64,000 nucleotides of DNA from Portunus trituberculatus (taxonomy: Eukaryota > Arthropoda > Malacostraca > Decapoda > Portunidae), in contig NC_059304.1 of NCBI RefSeq assembly GCF_017591435.1, forward strand, positions 31,072,703 through 31,136,702. The letters are read 5' to 3'. The notes under the pieces were generated by a model that was not told where the DNA came from, did not search any database, and was given only the letters and a program-made list of their open reading frames with translations. Numbering within the stretch: the first letter of the stretch is position 1; the number at the start of each line of letters is the position of its first letter. Below, piece after piece: positions 34,352-46,652 of this stretch. A program made the translations under genes and the position numbers.

Positions 34352-35331
34352 CTAGTCTCTTTTTTCGATGTTTCTGTCAGTGTAATGTCTATTCCGTCTG
34401 TTTTTCCACCACTTCTTCAGCCTCCCATTTCTCATCCTCCAAAAAAATTTAGTCTTTTCCTCCTCGGTTCTTACGTCATTCTTCTCCCTCACCTCAGTTA
34501 CAAGCTCTTTAATTTTCATCCGTTCCTCCTGTGACATATTTCTTCTTATGTAAATTGTTTTGGTCTCCTCAGAGTCCTTAAGTTTCCAAGCCCTCCTCAG
34601 CAAGGCCTCAGCTGCCACCTGAGACTTTAATTTCAATTTCAATGGTCTACTTTTGTCTTCCTCAAAAGCTCCTAGTCTAACACTTTCTTCTACCTCAGCA
34701 TATAGCCACTCTTCCTCTTCTGAGATCTTATTCAGTAAAGACTTAATCCTGTCATTTTTTTTATCTCTCCTATCTTGCCAGTTCCTGTTTGTTTCCTCCC
34801 TCAATCCTGTTATGATCACACATTTTTTTTTTCAGCAAAATCTCTCATTACATACTCATTTTCCTTTAATGCCTTTACCATTTCACTCTGTGTAATCACT
34901 TTATTTTCTTCTTCCTGCTTTTTCACTATATCCCTAAAGGACTTTTGTACTTCCTAGTGTTCTTGCTTCACTTCTTTCATCTTAGCATCTATTAGGTTAA
35001 GGCATTCCTCATTTCACACATCCCCTTCAGATATTTTCTTCTCCATTTTGAGGAGTTTAGCCTTCATCTTGTCACATTGTTTCCTTAGCTGTTTGTTTTC
35101 TTTCTCCATTTCCACTTTTTCCCTCAACAACTCTTTGTTCTTTATCGTTAACAAATAGATTTCTTTTTTGAAGGACTCATTTTCCGCTAAGACTCTATCC
35201 CGTTTTTCTTCTATGGAACTAATGCTTAGAAACTTACTTTCTAACGCCTGGATTCTTGCATCCATGTCGAATTTTACAAGCCCTCTTAGAGTGGTAACAA
35301 AACCTTCAAAGTCCCTGGCAGGAGTGGACAT
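34352..35331 (-). pseudogene. Subfamily A ORF1 (coiled coil plus RRM-like), one break
   Basis: 35331-35014 holds a coiled coil (KELLREKVEMEKENKQLRKQ) and starts at an ATG that directly abuts (GT)n. A stop near 35014 and a short gap separate it from 34819-34352, which encodes MIITGLREETNRNWQDRRDK and LKLKLKSQVAAEALLRRAWK, the RRM-like half thought to bind RNA with the coiled coil. Confidence 0.7.
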
Positions 35332-35348
35332 CGTGTGTGTGTGTGTGT
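35332..35348. repeat. (GT)n between CR1-like units
   Basis: Tract directly between the ORF1 start codon of one unit and the tail of the next. Confidence 0.9.
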
Positions 35349-35393
35349 ATTTACCTATTTGTATTTACCTATTTGTGTATTACAGGGCCCGAG

Positions 35394-36281
35394 CTAAGCT
35401 CTCTGTGATCTGTCTCCTTGTCCATTCCTGTCATATCTCTCTTGCATCTGATTGACACACACCGCGTCAACGACATCACTGCTCAGTTTATTCCACTTAT
35501 CAATGCTACGATGCGGGAAACTGTATTTTCTCACGTCATTTAAACAGATGTCCTTTATTAGCTTTTTTCCATGTCCTCGGAGATGATTACTTGTGGTCAC
35601 CTTTATCAACTCTCTGTCCAGTATGTCAATCTTGTTCACCAATTTATACATAGTTATCATGTCTCCTCTTGTTCTTCTCTTTTCTAATGTGGTCAGCCCT
35701 AGCTTCCTCAGTCTTTCCTCATAGTCTAACTCCCTGAGTCCTGGTACCATCCTTGTTGCCAGCCTCTGTACCCTTTCCACCTTCTTCACATTTTTCTTCA
35801 TATGTGGTGACCAGACACATGCTGCATATTCTAATTGGGGTCTTATTAAGGTACACAATATCTTCATCATTCCTTCATCTAGGTAGTGGAATGCAAGGCC
35901 AATATTTTGAAGCATGTTATATGTTTTCCCAAAAATCTTGTTAATGTGTTTCTCTGGTGACAAGGTGTTTTGCACGATTACTCCTAAGTCTTTCTCCTCA
36001 TTGGTCTCTTTAATTTTCTCATCACCCAGCATGTAATCCCTGTTTTGTCTGTATCTACTTCTTCCCATTTTCATAACATGGGTCTTGTCTATATTAAATT
36101 CCATCTGCCACTCCTTACTCCACTCATATATTTTATCAAGATCTTCCTGTAACTTGTTACAATCTTCCACATTCTTTACTCTCCTCATAATTTTAGTATC
36201 GTCCACAAACATATTCATGTAACTGTCAATTCCTACTGGTATATCATTAACATAAATCAGAAACATGATGGAACCCAGCAC
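35394..36281 (-). CDS. Subfamily A RT, palm to C-terminus (295 aa, open)
   Basis: Open frame with IMFLIYVNDIPVGIDSYMNM, a catalytic box reading FVDDTK, LEYAACVWSPHMKKNVKKVE and LDYEERLRKLGLTTLEKRRT. It lacks the fingers, which are out of frame upstream (37004-36558). Partial enzyme, not functional alone. Confidence 0.7.
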   Translation of the reverse strand: MLGSIMFLIYVNDIPVGIDSYMNMFVDDTKIMRRVKNVEDCNKLQEDLDKIYEWSKEWQMEFNIDKTHVMKMGRSRYRQNRDYMLGDEKIKETNEEKDLGVIVQNTLSPEKHINKIFGKTYNMLQNIGLAFHYLDEGMMKILCTLIRPQLEYAACVWSPHMKKNVKKVERVQRLATRMVPGLRELDYEERLRKLGLTTLEKRRTRGDMITMYKLVNKIDILDRELIKVTTSNHLRGHGKKLIKDICLNDVRKYSFPHRSIDKWNKLSSDVVDAVCVNQMQERYDRNGQGDRSQRA

Positions 36282-36557
36282 TGACCCTTATGGAACTCCA
36301 CTGGTTACCTTCTTCCACTCAGATTTCCTTCCTCTCACCACTGTTCTCATTTCTCTTCCCATTAAGTAATTTTCCATCCATTTTGCTAGTTTATCATTTA
36401 CTCCTGCAATCATCTTTAGTTTCTACATCAGTCTATTGTGTGGTACTTTATCAAAGACCTTTCTCAAGTCCAGGTACATAGCATCCACCCATCCCTCTCT
36501 ATGTTGTAGTATGTCAGTCACTCTTGAATAAAAACATAATGAATTGGATACGCACGA

Positions 36558-38071
36558 TCATCCTTTTCTGAAACCAAACTGTCTTTCACTCAGAATGTTT
36601 TCACTTTCTAGATACTCACTCCACTTAGCTTTAATTACTTCTTCACATGCCTTGCACAATATACTAGTCAAGGATACTGGTCTATAATTTAGCAGTACCC
36701 TTCTACTACTATTCATATATATAGGCACAATGTTAGCTCTTTTCCACTCTTTCGGGACTAATCCAGTTCGTATGGAGATTTCCACAATATCAAATACGGG
36801 GTTCAACAATTGATCCTTACATTCATTTAGCAACTTCCCAGATATGCCATCAGGCTCCATTGATTTATTAATATCCAGATTGCTTATAATTTTCCTTACA
36901 TCTTCCTTAGTAACCATGATGTCCTGCATTTGCTTTATTTCCGTAGGCCTTCCTCCCATAAAAAGCTCCTCCTTTGTAAACACTTTGGAAATGTTGTCGT
37001 TCAAAATTTCAGCTATATCTCCAGCATCCTCATATACTTATTCCCCATTTTTTACCTTTTCTATTGCCTCCCTTTTATTTAGTTTTCCATTTATGAATTT
37101 GTAAAACATTTTTGGGTCACTATGACAGTTTTCCACCACCCTCTGTTCATATTCCTTCTGTGCTGTTCTTCTTACTTCAATATATCTATTCCTTGCTGTT
37201 TTGTAGTCTTCTCTTGATAATACATCACTGTTTTTCTTAAGTTTCTTCCATGCCTTTTCTTTGTTCTTTTTTGCTTCTTCACAATTTCTATTAAACCACT
37301 GTTTATTATCTAAAGTCCTCTTTTTGTGATATGGCACAAACTTTTTCAAAGCAGAGTTATACAAATCCATAAATTTATCGTATTTCAATTGCATATCCCT
37401 TTCCTGGTATACCACGGACCAGTGAATTTCATTAAAGAACTCCCTTATATGGTTATAATTTGCCTTAGTATAATTTAATTTTTCCTCCTTGCGTTCCACA
37501 ATCTTATTCGTGCTTAATTCCGTATCCAGCTCAAAGCTTAGGACATCATGATCGCTTTTCTCTAAGGGACATTCATGTTCAATTTCCTCTTTTAGAGAGA
37601 TGCCCTGGTAAATACCAAATCCAACCTTGCTGGAACATCTTGTCCCCTGCACCTTGTTGGTGATCTCACCCACTTTGTCATCAAGTTATTTGTTGCTACC
37701 TTTAACAATTTTTCTGCCCACATACCACCGTTCACCACTTCGTAGTCTTCCCACACTATTTCTTTGCAATTAAAGTCTCCAACTATCATCACTCTATCCT
37801 TTCTGATGAGTTCTTGCTTCATTCTGTCTAGAGTATTTCTCATCACCCTTTGGTACTGTTCATATTCCCAAGCACTGGTTCTGGGTGGTATGTATACTGT
37901 TATAATATTAATGTCCCTCTTGCCATTTGTTATAAGCATACTTATCACTTCCTCATTTCTCTTGCTATAGTTCACCTCCTTCACTATCAGATCTTCCTTA
38001 GTAAGAACCATTATACCATCACCTATTATACCTAGCAGTTCTATCCTACTACCATTCTTATATATAGGCAC
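36558..38071 (-). pseudogene. Subfamily A endonuclease end, linker and RT fingers (left copy)
   Basis: 38071-37592 starts with RT-like PIYKNGSRIELL fused to endonuclease GIMVLTKEDLIVKEVNYSKR, so the duplication joint lies inside this frame. It continues with MIVGDFNCKEI. 37673-37038 has KSDHDVLSFEL and the linker, 37004-36558 the fingers (VPKEWKRANIVPIYMNSSRR). Confidence 0.7.
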
Positions 38072-38110
38072 AATGTCAGCTCCTTTCCACTCTTTCTGGA
38101 CTAATCCTGT

Positions 38111-39640
38111 TCATATGGAGGTTTTCACAATATCAAATACGGGGTTCAACAATTGATCCTTACATTCATTTAGCAACCTCTCAGATATGCCATCAGGCCC
38201 CATTGATTTATTAATATCCAGATTGCTTATAATTTTCCTTACATCTTTCTTAGTAACCATGATGTCCTGCATTTGCTTTATTTCCATAGGTCTTTCTCCC
38301 ATAAAATGCTCCTCCTTTGTAAACACTTTGCAAAAGTTGTCGGTCAAAATTTCAGCTATATCTTCAGCATCCTCATATACTTTTTCCCCATTTTTTACCT
38401 TTACTATTGCCTCCCTTATATTACTTTTCCATTTATGAATTTGTAAAACATTTTTGGGTCACTATCACAGTTTTCCACCACCCTCTGTTCATATTCCTTC
38501 TGTGCTGTTCTCCTTACTTCAACATATCTATTCCTTGCTGTTTTGTAAACTTCTTTTGATAATACATCACTGTTTTCCTTAAGTTTCTTCCATGCCTTTT
38601 CTTTGTTCTTTTTTGCTTCTTCACAATTTCTATTAAACTACTGTTTAATATTTAAAGTCCTCTTTCTGTAATATGGCAGAAACTTTTTCACAGCAGAGTT
38701 ATACAAATCCATAAATTTATCGTATTTCAATTGCATACCTTTTTCCTGGTATACCGCGGACCAGTCAATTTCATTAAAGAACTCCCTTATATGGTTATAA
38801 TTTGCCTTAGTATAATTTAATTTTTCCTCCCTGCTTTCCACAATCTTATTCGTGCTTAATTCCATATCCAGCTCAAAGCTGAGGACATCATGATCGCTTC
38901 TTCCCAAGGGACATTTATGTTCAATTTCCTCTTTTAGAGAGATGCCCCTGGTAAATACCAAATCCAACCTTGCTGCAACATCTTGTCCCCTGCACCTTGT
39001 TGGTGATCTCACCTACTGTGTCATCAAGTTATTTGTTGCTACCTTTAACAATTCTTCTGCCCACTCACTACCATTCACCACTTCGTAGTCTTCCCACACT
39101 ATTTCTTTATAATTAAAGTCTCCGACTATCATCACTCTATCCTTTCTGATGAGTTCTTGCTTCATTCTGTCTAGAGTATTTATCATCACCATTTGGTACT
39201 GTTCATATTCCCAAGCACTGGTTCTGGATGGTATGTATACTGTTATAATATTAATGTCCCTCTTGCCATCTGTTATAAGCATACTTATGACTTCCTCATT
39301 TCTCTTGCTATAGTTCACCTCCTTCACTATCAGATCTTCCTTAGTAAGAACCATTATACCACCATCTCCTTTATTTTTTCTATCATTTCTCCATACTTTG
39401 TAGTGTTCTACAACAAACCAGTCTAGCTTTTGTTTCGGGCCTTAGCTTTGTTTCCACTACACACATTATGTCCGGTTCGTTATTTCTTAGGTAATCCATA
39501 CATTCTAGCCTCTTGGACAGAAATCCATCTATATTCCTGTAAGTTTCTTGTATTCCATTCCTAATCTCTTTCTTCCATGTAATGTCTATTCCATCTGTTT
39601 TATCCACCACTTCTTCAGCCTCCCATTTCTTATCCTCCAA
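38111..39640 (-). pseudogene. Subfamily A endonuclease and RT start (right copy)
   Basis: Segments 39640-39383 (MEDKKWEAEEVVDKTDGIDI, the ORF2 start), 39354-39013 (MIVGDFNYKEIVWEDYE), 39012-38638 (RSDHDVLSFEL) and 38347-38111 (MGPDGISERLLNECKDQLLN). It ends at the duplication joint. Confidence 0.7.
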
Positions 39641-40457
39641 AAAACTTGGTCTTTTCCTCCTCTGTTCTTTTGTTGTTCCTCTCTTTCACTTCAGTTACAA
39701 GGTCTTTAATTTTCATTCGCTCATCCTGTGACATATTTCTTCTCATGTAAATTGTTTTGGTTTCCTCCGAGTCCTTAAGTTTCCAAGCCCTCCTCATCAA
39801 GGCCTCAGCTGCCACCTGAGACTTTAATTTCAATTTTAATGATCTATTTTTGCCTTCCTCAAAAGCTCCCAATCTCACACTTTCTTTTACCTCAACATAT
39901 AGGTCCTCTTCCTCCACAGAGATCTTATCCAGTAAAGACTTAATCCTGTCATTTTCCTTATTCCTCCTATCCTGCCAGTTTCTGTTAGTTTCCTCCCTCA
40001 ATCCTGTTATGATCACACATTTTTTCTTTTAAGCAATATCACTCACCACATACTCATTTTCCTTTAGTGCCTTTACCATTTCACTCTGCGCAATCATATT
40101 ATTTTCCTCTTCCTGCTTTTTCACTATCTCCCTAAAGGACCTTTGTACCTCCTGATGTTCATGGTTCACTTCTTTCATCCTAGCATCAATTAGATTAAGG
40201 CATTCCTCCTTCCTCAAGTCCCCTTCGGATATTTTCATCTCCATTTTTAGGAGTTTAGCCTTCATCTCTTCACATTGTTTCCTTAGTTGTTGGTTTTCTT
40301 TCTCCATCTCTACTTTTTCTTTCAATAACTCTTTATTCGCTATCGTTAACAAATAGATCTCTTTTTTGAACGATTCATTCTTGGCTATAACTCTATCCAG
40401 ATTTTCTTTTATGGACAAAATGTTTAGGAACTTACTTTCCAGTTCCTGGACTTGCAT
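39630..40457 (-). pseudogene. Subfamily A ORF1
   Basis: 40457-40029 is a long coiled coil (KELLKEKVEMEKENQQLRKQ). A stop near 40029 separates it from 40016-39630, the RRM-like half. The true start is probably near 40535 (complement of CATGGCGGCTACCCC), as in the copy at 53086. Confidence 0.7.
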
Positions 40458-40750
40458 CCATATCTAATTTCTCCAGTCCTCTTGGAGTAGTTACAAAACT
40501 TTCAAAATCCTTTGGTTGTCTAGGGGTAGCCGCCATGTTTGTTAATGTCAGCTGATTACGGCCAAAACAATCACCGCCCACACTCACATCTCAGGGACCA
40601 CTCTCTATATCCCTCACTTTCAACACTATGCGACAGTAGGACATCAACAGGACACTAACTTAGAGGTACCCGGGCCCTGTAACACCATAGGTATTTTCAC
40701 TTCTTCCCGTCCACAGCTGGAGACGAGCCGTTCTCTCTCAGCGACGGCGA

Positions 40751-40765
40751 GTGTGTGTGTGTGTG
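40751..40765. repeat. (GT)n at the 5' end of a CR1-like unit
   Basis: Short tract between the LINE 5' end and a LINE E fragment. Confidence 0.85.
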
Positions 40766-41430
40766 GGTTGGTTGTCTCCGGAAGGACATGGAAAGATGTA
40801 GGGTGGTATTATCATTAATGAATAATAGAAAGAAAGTGGGTGATAGGACAGATCCCTGAGGAACACCACTATTAATAGATTTAGGAGAGGAAGAGTGGCT
40901 GTGTACCACATTTGCAATAAAATAATCAGAAAACAAACTTGAGATAAAGTAGCATAGAGAAAGATAGAAACTTTAGGAGGGCAATTTTTAATTTAATGCT
41001 TTGTGCCAGACTCTATCAAAAGCTCTTGATATGTCTAATGCAACAGCAAAAGTTTCACTAATATCTCTAAAAGAGGATGGCCAAGACTCAGTAAGAAAAG
41101 CCAGAAGATCACCAGTAGAGCAACCTTGATGGGAGCCGTACTGGCAATCAGATAGAAGATTGTGAAGTGACAGATATTTGAGAATCTTCCTATTGAGAAT
41201 AGATTGAAAAACTTTAGACAAGCAAGAGATTAAAGCTATAAGACAGAAGTTTGAGGGATTAGAACGGCTACCCTTTTTGAAATAGGCTGAATGTAGGCGA
41301 ACTTCCAGCATGAAGGAAATGTAGTAGTCGATAGACATTTTTGAAAGAGTTTAGCCAAGCAAGGTGCAAGCATGGAAGCACAGTTTTTGAGAACAATAGG
41401 AGGGATCGCATCAGGTATGTACGTAGGTGT
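40766..41430 (-). pseudogene. LINE family E RT fragment
   Basis: Frames 41520-41236 (IPPIVLKNCASMLAPCLAKL), 41338-40988 (LNRKILKYLSLHNLLSDCQY and ALDISRAFDRVWHK) and 40936-40697 (INSGVPQGSVLSPTFFLLFI) match the full E copy at 60000-60620. 5'- and 3'-truncated, frameshifted. Confidence 0.75.
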
Positions 41431-41579
41431 GTATAAGGAGCTGATTCTCGAGCATGCGTACGATCTTGTATTGAAGGGGTTGATTTTTTTTTTTTTGTAC
41501 GTTGTGCCCTGTAGTGCCATAACGCTTGAAGAGTATGTAGGAAACGTTGTTCAGCTTCCGCCCATTAGTGGGCAATTTT

Positions 41580-41758
41580 ATTTTTAGTGGTATTCATATT
41601 AGTGCCCATATCACCACCCAAGTGGATCTTGGGTGTAAGCATCTAGAACTTGGATATCATGGTGACATGTAGGTAACTTTAAACCACTTGACAAGTGGCA
41701 TAGACGTCTGCCCGATTCCACGCTCACCACCTTATCCATTATGCCACCGCCTCCCTAT
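41580..41758 (-). repeat. Possible tRNA-derived SINE
   Basis: On the minus strand it starts GGGAGGCGGTGGCATAATGG, with an A-box-like TGGCATAATGG. A weak B-box-like stretch (AGTTCTAGATGC) lies about 95 bp on. This looks like the tRNA-related head of a SINE. The spacing is long for a tRNA, so the call is tentative. Confidence 0.35.
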
Positions 41759-41962
41759 CAGTCAGATTAGGCAATTAATTTAACCAATTTGCCATTTTCA
41801 TTAGGATAAATGGTTCATTGGACGCATGGCTTGCATGTTGAGCCCATGCAGTTTGATATCTATGATATTCACTATATTGAGATTCATTATATGAAGGCTT
41901 TATCATATTTTTACTCTTCAGTATATATTCTTGTGTCACAAAATTGTGTTTTTATATTCCAG

Positions 41963-42079
41963 GTAATATTCAACAACCATGACCATGATGGACAAATGTT
42001 AGTGAATCTGGATGTAGCAGCACAAGTACTGGAATGCCAAGGATCAGTAAAATTGGCTTCTGAGGCATACACACTCAAG
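41963..42079 (+). CDS. Candidate host-gene exon (117 bp, 39 codons, phase 0)
   Basis: A pyrimidine-rich acceptor (TTTTTATATTCCAG) precedes 41963 and a donor-like GTTTGT follows 42079. Between them the frame is open and exactly 39 codons, starting VIFNNHDHDGQMLVNLDVAA and ending YTLK. The composition is unlike the surrounding LINE remnants. I do not recognise the protein, and no neighbouring exon is in the window. It could be chance, since one frame of this length is weak evidence alone. Confidence 0.35.
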
Positions 42080-42139
42080 GTTTGTCTTTTAGTATCTCTT
42101 CTCCCTCTTCTAAACCCAAATTACTGCTGTACCATCACT

Positions 42140-42856
<717 letters not shown>

Positions 42857-43079
42857 TCTGTGATACTTCACATTCTATATTATACCAGTATTTGTTTTAT
42901 CTTCTATTTGTATTTACTTTTTGGTACACATCTCTTTCCCTCCTTCTTTTATACATATTACTGAATGCTTCCCACTTCTTTTGCATGCTTTGTTGTAATA
43001 AGGAAGGTCTAATAGACTATTAGTTCATGGGATTGTGAACTTAACATTAAAGCCAGCTTTGATCTCTCTAGATGTTTCA

Positions 43080-43522
43080 AACCTCTTGTGTCTTACAACT
43101 GAAGGGAGCAGTCACAGCCTACCCTCTAAAGACAACTGTCATCCCTGACACAAAACTACATGTACCTCAATAAGTTACACAGCCTTCTTAGAATTCAAAA
43201 TTGAATTGGCAACTTCTGCACTAGTCATGCAGACTACATCTAGGGAAAAGATGATAAATGTCTCAAGGTTGGAGTGCTCTTCTGGTATCAACCCTAAATG
43301 TCTTGACACTCCCATCAACTTTTCTTTGCTAATTTCTACAGCATTAATGCTCTTTGATAGATCTATCTTTCAGTATGTAGAACACTACCTCTCCTCTACT
43401 AAACCAAATCTTCTTTTTCTTAGTGAAACATAGGTGTCTGAGGCAACTGAGAGTAGTCCCTCATCTGTTCCCTTCTATTTTGTCTATCCTGATTCTAGTT
43501 CTAAAGATGGATGTTATATCTA
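43080..43522 (+). pseudogene. LINE family E 5' fragment (endonuclease)
   Basis: It shares CCTCTAAAGACAACT and the endonuclease run VEHYLSSTKPNLLFLSET with the E copy at 58460-58780. It is cut at TA 43521 by a Tc1-type element. Confidence 0.65.
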
Positions 43523-44211
43523 CAGTCTGCGTGAAAAGTCACCGTGTCTAGGGAGCGGTGCAGTGACTTTACAAGTTGACTGTATTTCTTTTGTTGCAAC
43601 AAAGCCAAGAGGGGCGAGAGAGATATCGTATGTCTGACAGTGAGATACACCCCTCTCTACCCTCATGCTGCTGAGAGAGGCTGCTCAGGCCACTCTCAGT
43701 TGTCATAGGGAGTAGATATTTGGTACTGCCTTATTTGCTTCTCCCTGCTTTCTGCACTAATATTGCACTTCTTTTCTTATGCATCACAGCTTAATAGGCA
43801 TGGGTGGAAAGTGCACTAATGAGAAAACTATTCAGGCTATGATTAATCTCCATAAAGCAGGTATTAGCAGCAAAGAAATCTGCACAGTACTCCTTACTGT
43901 GCAGGTGCTCATTCAAAAATTCAAAGCTGGTGGGGGCAAAGATTTACCACTCGCACAAAAGTCACTTGGTAGGCTACGTAAGGTACCTGAGAGGACAAGA
44001 ACACTTCACAGGAGGTAGCTGGAGGTCAATCTCAGTTTTACAGGACACCAAATTATGGAAGGGAATCATGACTTATTAGTTGGTGTCTCTCTCCGTACTG
44101 TCCATGATACTTTGTGGCGTGACCTTGGGTACCGCAGTTACCGGGCAAAGAAAAAGTCACTTATAAATGACTCACAGAGAAAGAAAAGGATCCAGTTTGC
44201 AAAGAAATAAT
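43523..44211 (+). mobile_element. Tc1-type transposon, left half
   Basis: The left end CAGTCTGCGTGAAAAGTCAC follows a TA dinucleotide. The transposase N-terminus is readable: TNEKTIQAMINLHKAGISSK (helix-turn-helix), then, past a stop near 44018, VSLRTVHDTLWRDLGYRSYR and KKRIQFAKK. The catalytic DDE part is absent. DIRS C interrupts it at about 44211, and a few bases (TCAGGATTGG) resume after 49118. No right end is seen. Confidence 0.7.
43779..44210 (+). pseudogene. Tc1-type transposase N-terminal (paired-like) domain
   Basis: Two helix-turn-helix units that would bind the terminal repeats, the second interrupted by an in-frame TAG near 44018. The catalytic domain is missing. Confidence 0.7.
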
Positions 44212-44290
44212 AGTTTTTAAAGTAAAACCTTTTTTTTTTTAATATACTTACCCATATGTAATTACATATGCCTATATGCCAATATTCCCA
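44212..44290 (+). repeat. DIRS C inverted end (low-coordinate side)
   Basis: Its complement recurs at 44495-44554 in the internal complementary region. The inner part pairs with 49066-49100. Confidence 0.75.
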
Positions 44291-44494
44291 TACTCAGCAT
44301 AGTAAATCAACCAGCACTTCTATATGGAGATCGTGCCTATAAAAGTACCACGTCACTTCTGCGTGCTGGGAACCACCAGCCCAGCTGGCCACCATACCTC
44401 GGATCCTTTCTGCCAACATTGACAGAAACACAGAGGGAAGGGAGGAAGGGAGTCTCTGACAGAAACATAGAGGGGAGGGAGGAAGGGAGTCTCT

Positions 44495-44605
44495 TACTAT
44501 GTAATTACAAATGGGTAAGTATTTTCACAAAAAAATTTTTTACTTTAAAAAACTATTTTGTTGCTACATATGCTAATTATCCATATGTAATTACATATGC
44601 CTGAT
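44495..44605 (-). repeat. DIRS C internal complementary region
   Basis: The first half complements the low-coordinate end, the second half (GTTGCTACATATGCTAATTA) complements the high-coordinate end. They meet at about 44555. Confidence 0.75.
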
Positions 44606-45760
44606 TTCCAAGTATAGGTGGGAGGATGTAGCAGAACCCTGAAGATGGAAGACACGATCTCCAAAATCGCCAAAACCCCGAAAACGGAAAAATAATGTAT
44701 CTGTAAATCTTGTTGCTGACAACAAGGGAAAACCAGAATGAAACTAAACCAACATCAGTGAATGCCAAAACTATTGGCTCAAGAGAAAAAGTATCTAAAT
44801 ACCTATGAGTAACATCTTTTAGGTAAAAGTGGCAAAGGTGGTTATACTCTTCCACGCACCAGCCTTGAGGACCAAGTCTAGACTCTAAACTTTTCTAAAG
44901 AGAACACTAGTTGCAATAGCCCGAACCTCATGGGCGTTCACTTTCAGAAGGCATGACTCCTCCTCTGACACACTCACATAGGCGCTATGAATCACTGACA
45001 AATCCACTTAGACAAGGTATGAGTGTGGACAGCTTGTCTGGGATCCAAAACTGTGACCAACAACCTAGACCAGGCTGGCTGACAATCCCTAGTCCTGCGA
45101 AGATACTCATGGACTGCCTGCACCGGACAAAGAAGGCGGTCTACCTCGTCCTCCCCTACAAAATCAAGAAGAGCAGGAATAATGAACTCGTCAAAGGAAT
45201 GCTGGTCCGGACACTGAGTCTTAGCCAGGAAATCTGGGGCGAAGGAAAAGATCATGGACATCCAACCTCAGCTGACAGGCCATGAAGCCCACTAACCTGA
45301 TGAGCCGAAGCGAGCGCCAGAAAAAACATAGTCTTAAGCGAGACATTCATCAGTGAGGCTGTCCAAGGGCTCATAAGGAGGATGTAACAAGGACCGTCGG
45401 ACCAGGGAAAGGTTTCAGGCAGGTAACTGAGGTGAACAAGGTGGACAAGAGACCAACCACAAAGAAGTGGAACAGAGAAGAAAGGTCTGGATTGGTGGAA
45501 AGGTCTATGTCTGACTGACGCATAACAGAAGGTAAGGCACAACGATAACCTCTAATTGCTGGCACTGACAGGTGCTTAGATTCAATAAGGAAAAGCCAAC
45601 TGCACTACAGAGGCAGAGCATGGATCCAAACCCTTCAACTCACACCAACCACAAAAGACTCTCCACTTTGCCTGATGAACTGAGGCTGACTGCCTGACTG
45701 GCCGAAACATGAACTTAGCAGCCTTGCGCGAAAACCCTCGTGCTTGGAAGAGACACTGGA
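44577..45760 (-). pseudogene. DIRS C tyrosine recombinase (frameshifted)
   Basis: The N-terminal part is at the end of the 46652-45582 frame (SVHQAKWRVFCGWCELKG). The first catalytic box near 45300 reads FFLALASAHQVSGLHGL, with Gln where the catalytic Arg is expected. 45261-44992 has LLCPVQAVHEYLRRTRD. The HxxR box (NAHEVRAIATS) is readable near 44910, and FYLKDVTHRYLDT (45 codons later) carries the terminal Tyr region. Broken by at least three shifts and lacking Arg I, so inactive. Confidence 0.75.
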
Positions 45761-46652
45761 GAGTCGCCATGCATGAAGATGAAGATTCTCCAGAGAACCA
45801 TGGAAGAAGGGATGGTGAGGTTGTCGAAGGAGAGACTGCCACATGGGAAGAACCCGGGGACTGTCCATGAGCAGGTCCAGCAACAGGGAAAATCAGTCTG
45901 CTTGAGGCCAAATAGGAGCAACTAGTGTCATACACACAGCCTGCGACTTGTGAACCCTCACCAGAACATGGCGGATCAGAGCGAATGGTAGAAAGGCGTA
46001 CAGATCCAGACTGTCCCACGGAAAAGAGAATGCATCCTATCGCCAGGCTCCCTGATCCGGAGGAGGAGATACATACAGGGGCAGACGATGAGTCAGTGCT
46101 GTGGCAAACAGATCTACCAGAGGAGACCCCCACACCTTTCCTGCAAATTTCGGGATGTAGAGTCCACTCTGACTTGACACACTCCCGACTGAGCACATCT
46201 GCAATCACATTGCGGTGTCCTGGAATGAAAACAGGGCAAAGAGAGATGGAACAGCTCTCGCACCACCGGAGAACCATCCCTGCTAAGGCTGACAGAGGTT
46301 TGGAATGAGCGCCCCTGGACTTCTTTAGATAGGTGACCACTGTTAAGTTGTCGGACATCACAAACACCACTGACCCCGAGAAGGCCTGCTGAAAACTCTG
46401 GAGAGGCCGAAAGACTGCCAAAAACTTCAGATTATTTATGTGGAGCCCCTGCTCCTCCAGAGTCCAGACTTCCGAAGCCAGAGAATCTCCCAGGTGAGCT
46501 ACCCACCCGAGCTGGGAAGCATCTGAGAATAGGATCTGTTCCGGGGGTGCCACCATGAACGGGGCAGGGCGCCTTTCAGCAGCTTCCCTAGTGAGATCCC
46601 CAACAGCCCCAAGAGTGGCCATGGAAGAATACTCGAGAGCGAAAGAAACCAC
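45582..46652 (-). pseudogene. DIRS C RNase H and recombinase N-terminus (356-codon open frame)
   Basis: RNase H blocks: ILFSDASQLGWVAHLGD (residues about 40-56), LHINNLKFLAVFRPLQSF and FVMSDNLTVVTYLKKSRG (normally D-N-T), then FIPGHRNVIADVLSR. The expected Glu of the second block (N-x-x-E) is Lys. A frameshifted methyltransferase-like stretch follows, then the recombinase start. Confidence 0.75.

Larger units (their letters stand above)
28908..35331 (-). mobile_element. CR1-like LINE (subfamily A), unit with internal RT-endonuclease duplication
   Basis: From 35331 leftward: ORF1 (from MSTPARDFEGF at 35331), endonuclease, RT up to about the VERVQR block, then a jump at about 31918 back into the end of ORF1 and ORF2, a second endonuclease and RT, then the tail at 28908-28945 (TATTTACCTATTTG twice). 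This is either one element with a tandem duplication of about 2.5 kb or two truncated copies fused. The two RT copies differ by roughly 8% by eye, and the left copy is closer to the unit at 35349. Neither is fully open. Confidence 0.75.
35349..40750 (-). mobile_element. CR1-like LINE (subfamily A), second unit with internal duplication
   Basis: From 40750 leftward: leader, ORF1 (40457-39630), endonuclease and the start of RT to the PIYKNGSR block, then a jump at about 38027 back to the endonuclease (GIMVLTKEDL), a second linker and RT, and the tail at 35349-35385. The duplicated part is about 1.3 kb. Its copies differ by roughly 3-6% by eye. The 5' end (complement of CTCGCCGTCGCTGAGAGAG) is the same as that of the copy at 52871. 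Confidence 0.8.

Noticed and set aside
45925..46308. Plus-strand frames across DIRS C
   Set aside because: Antisense to the RNase H/recombinase frames, with no domain.
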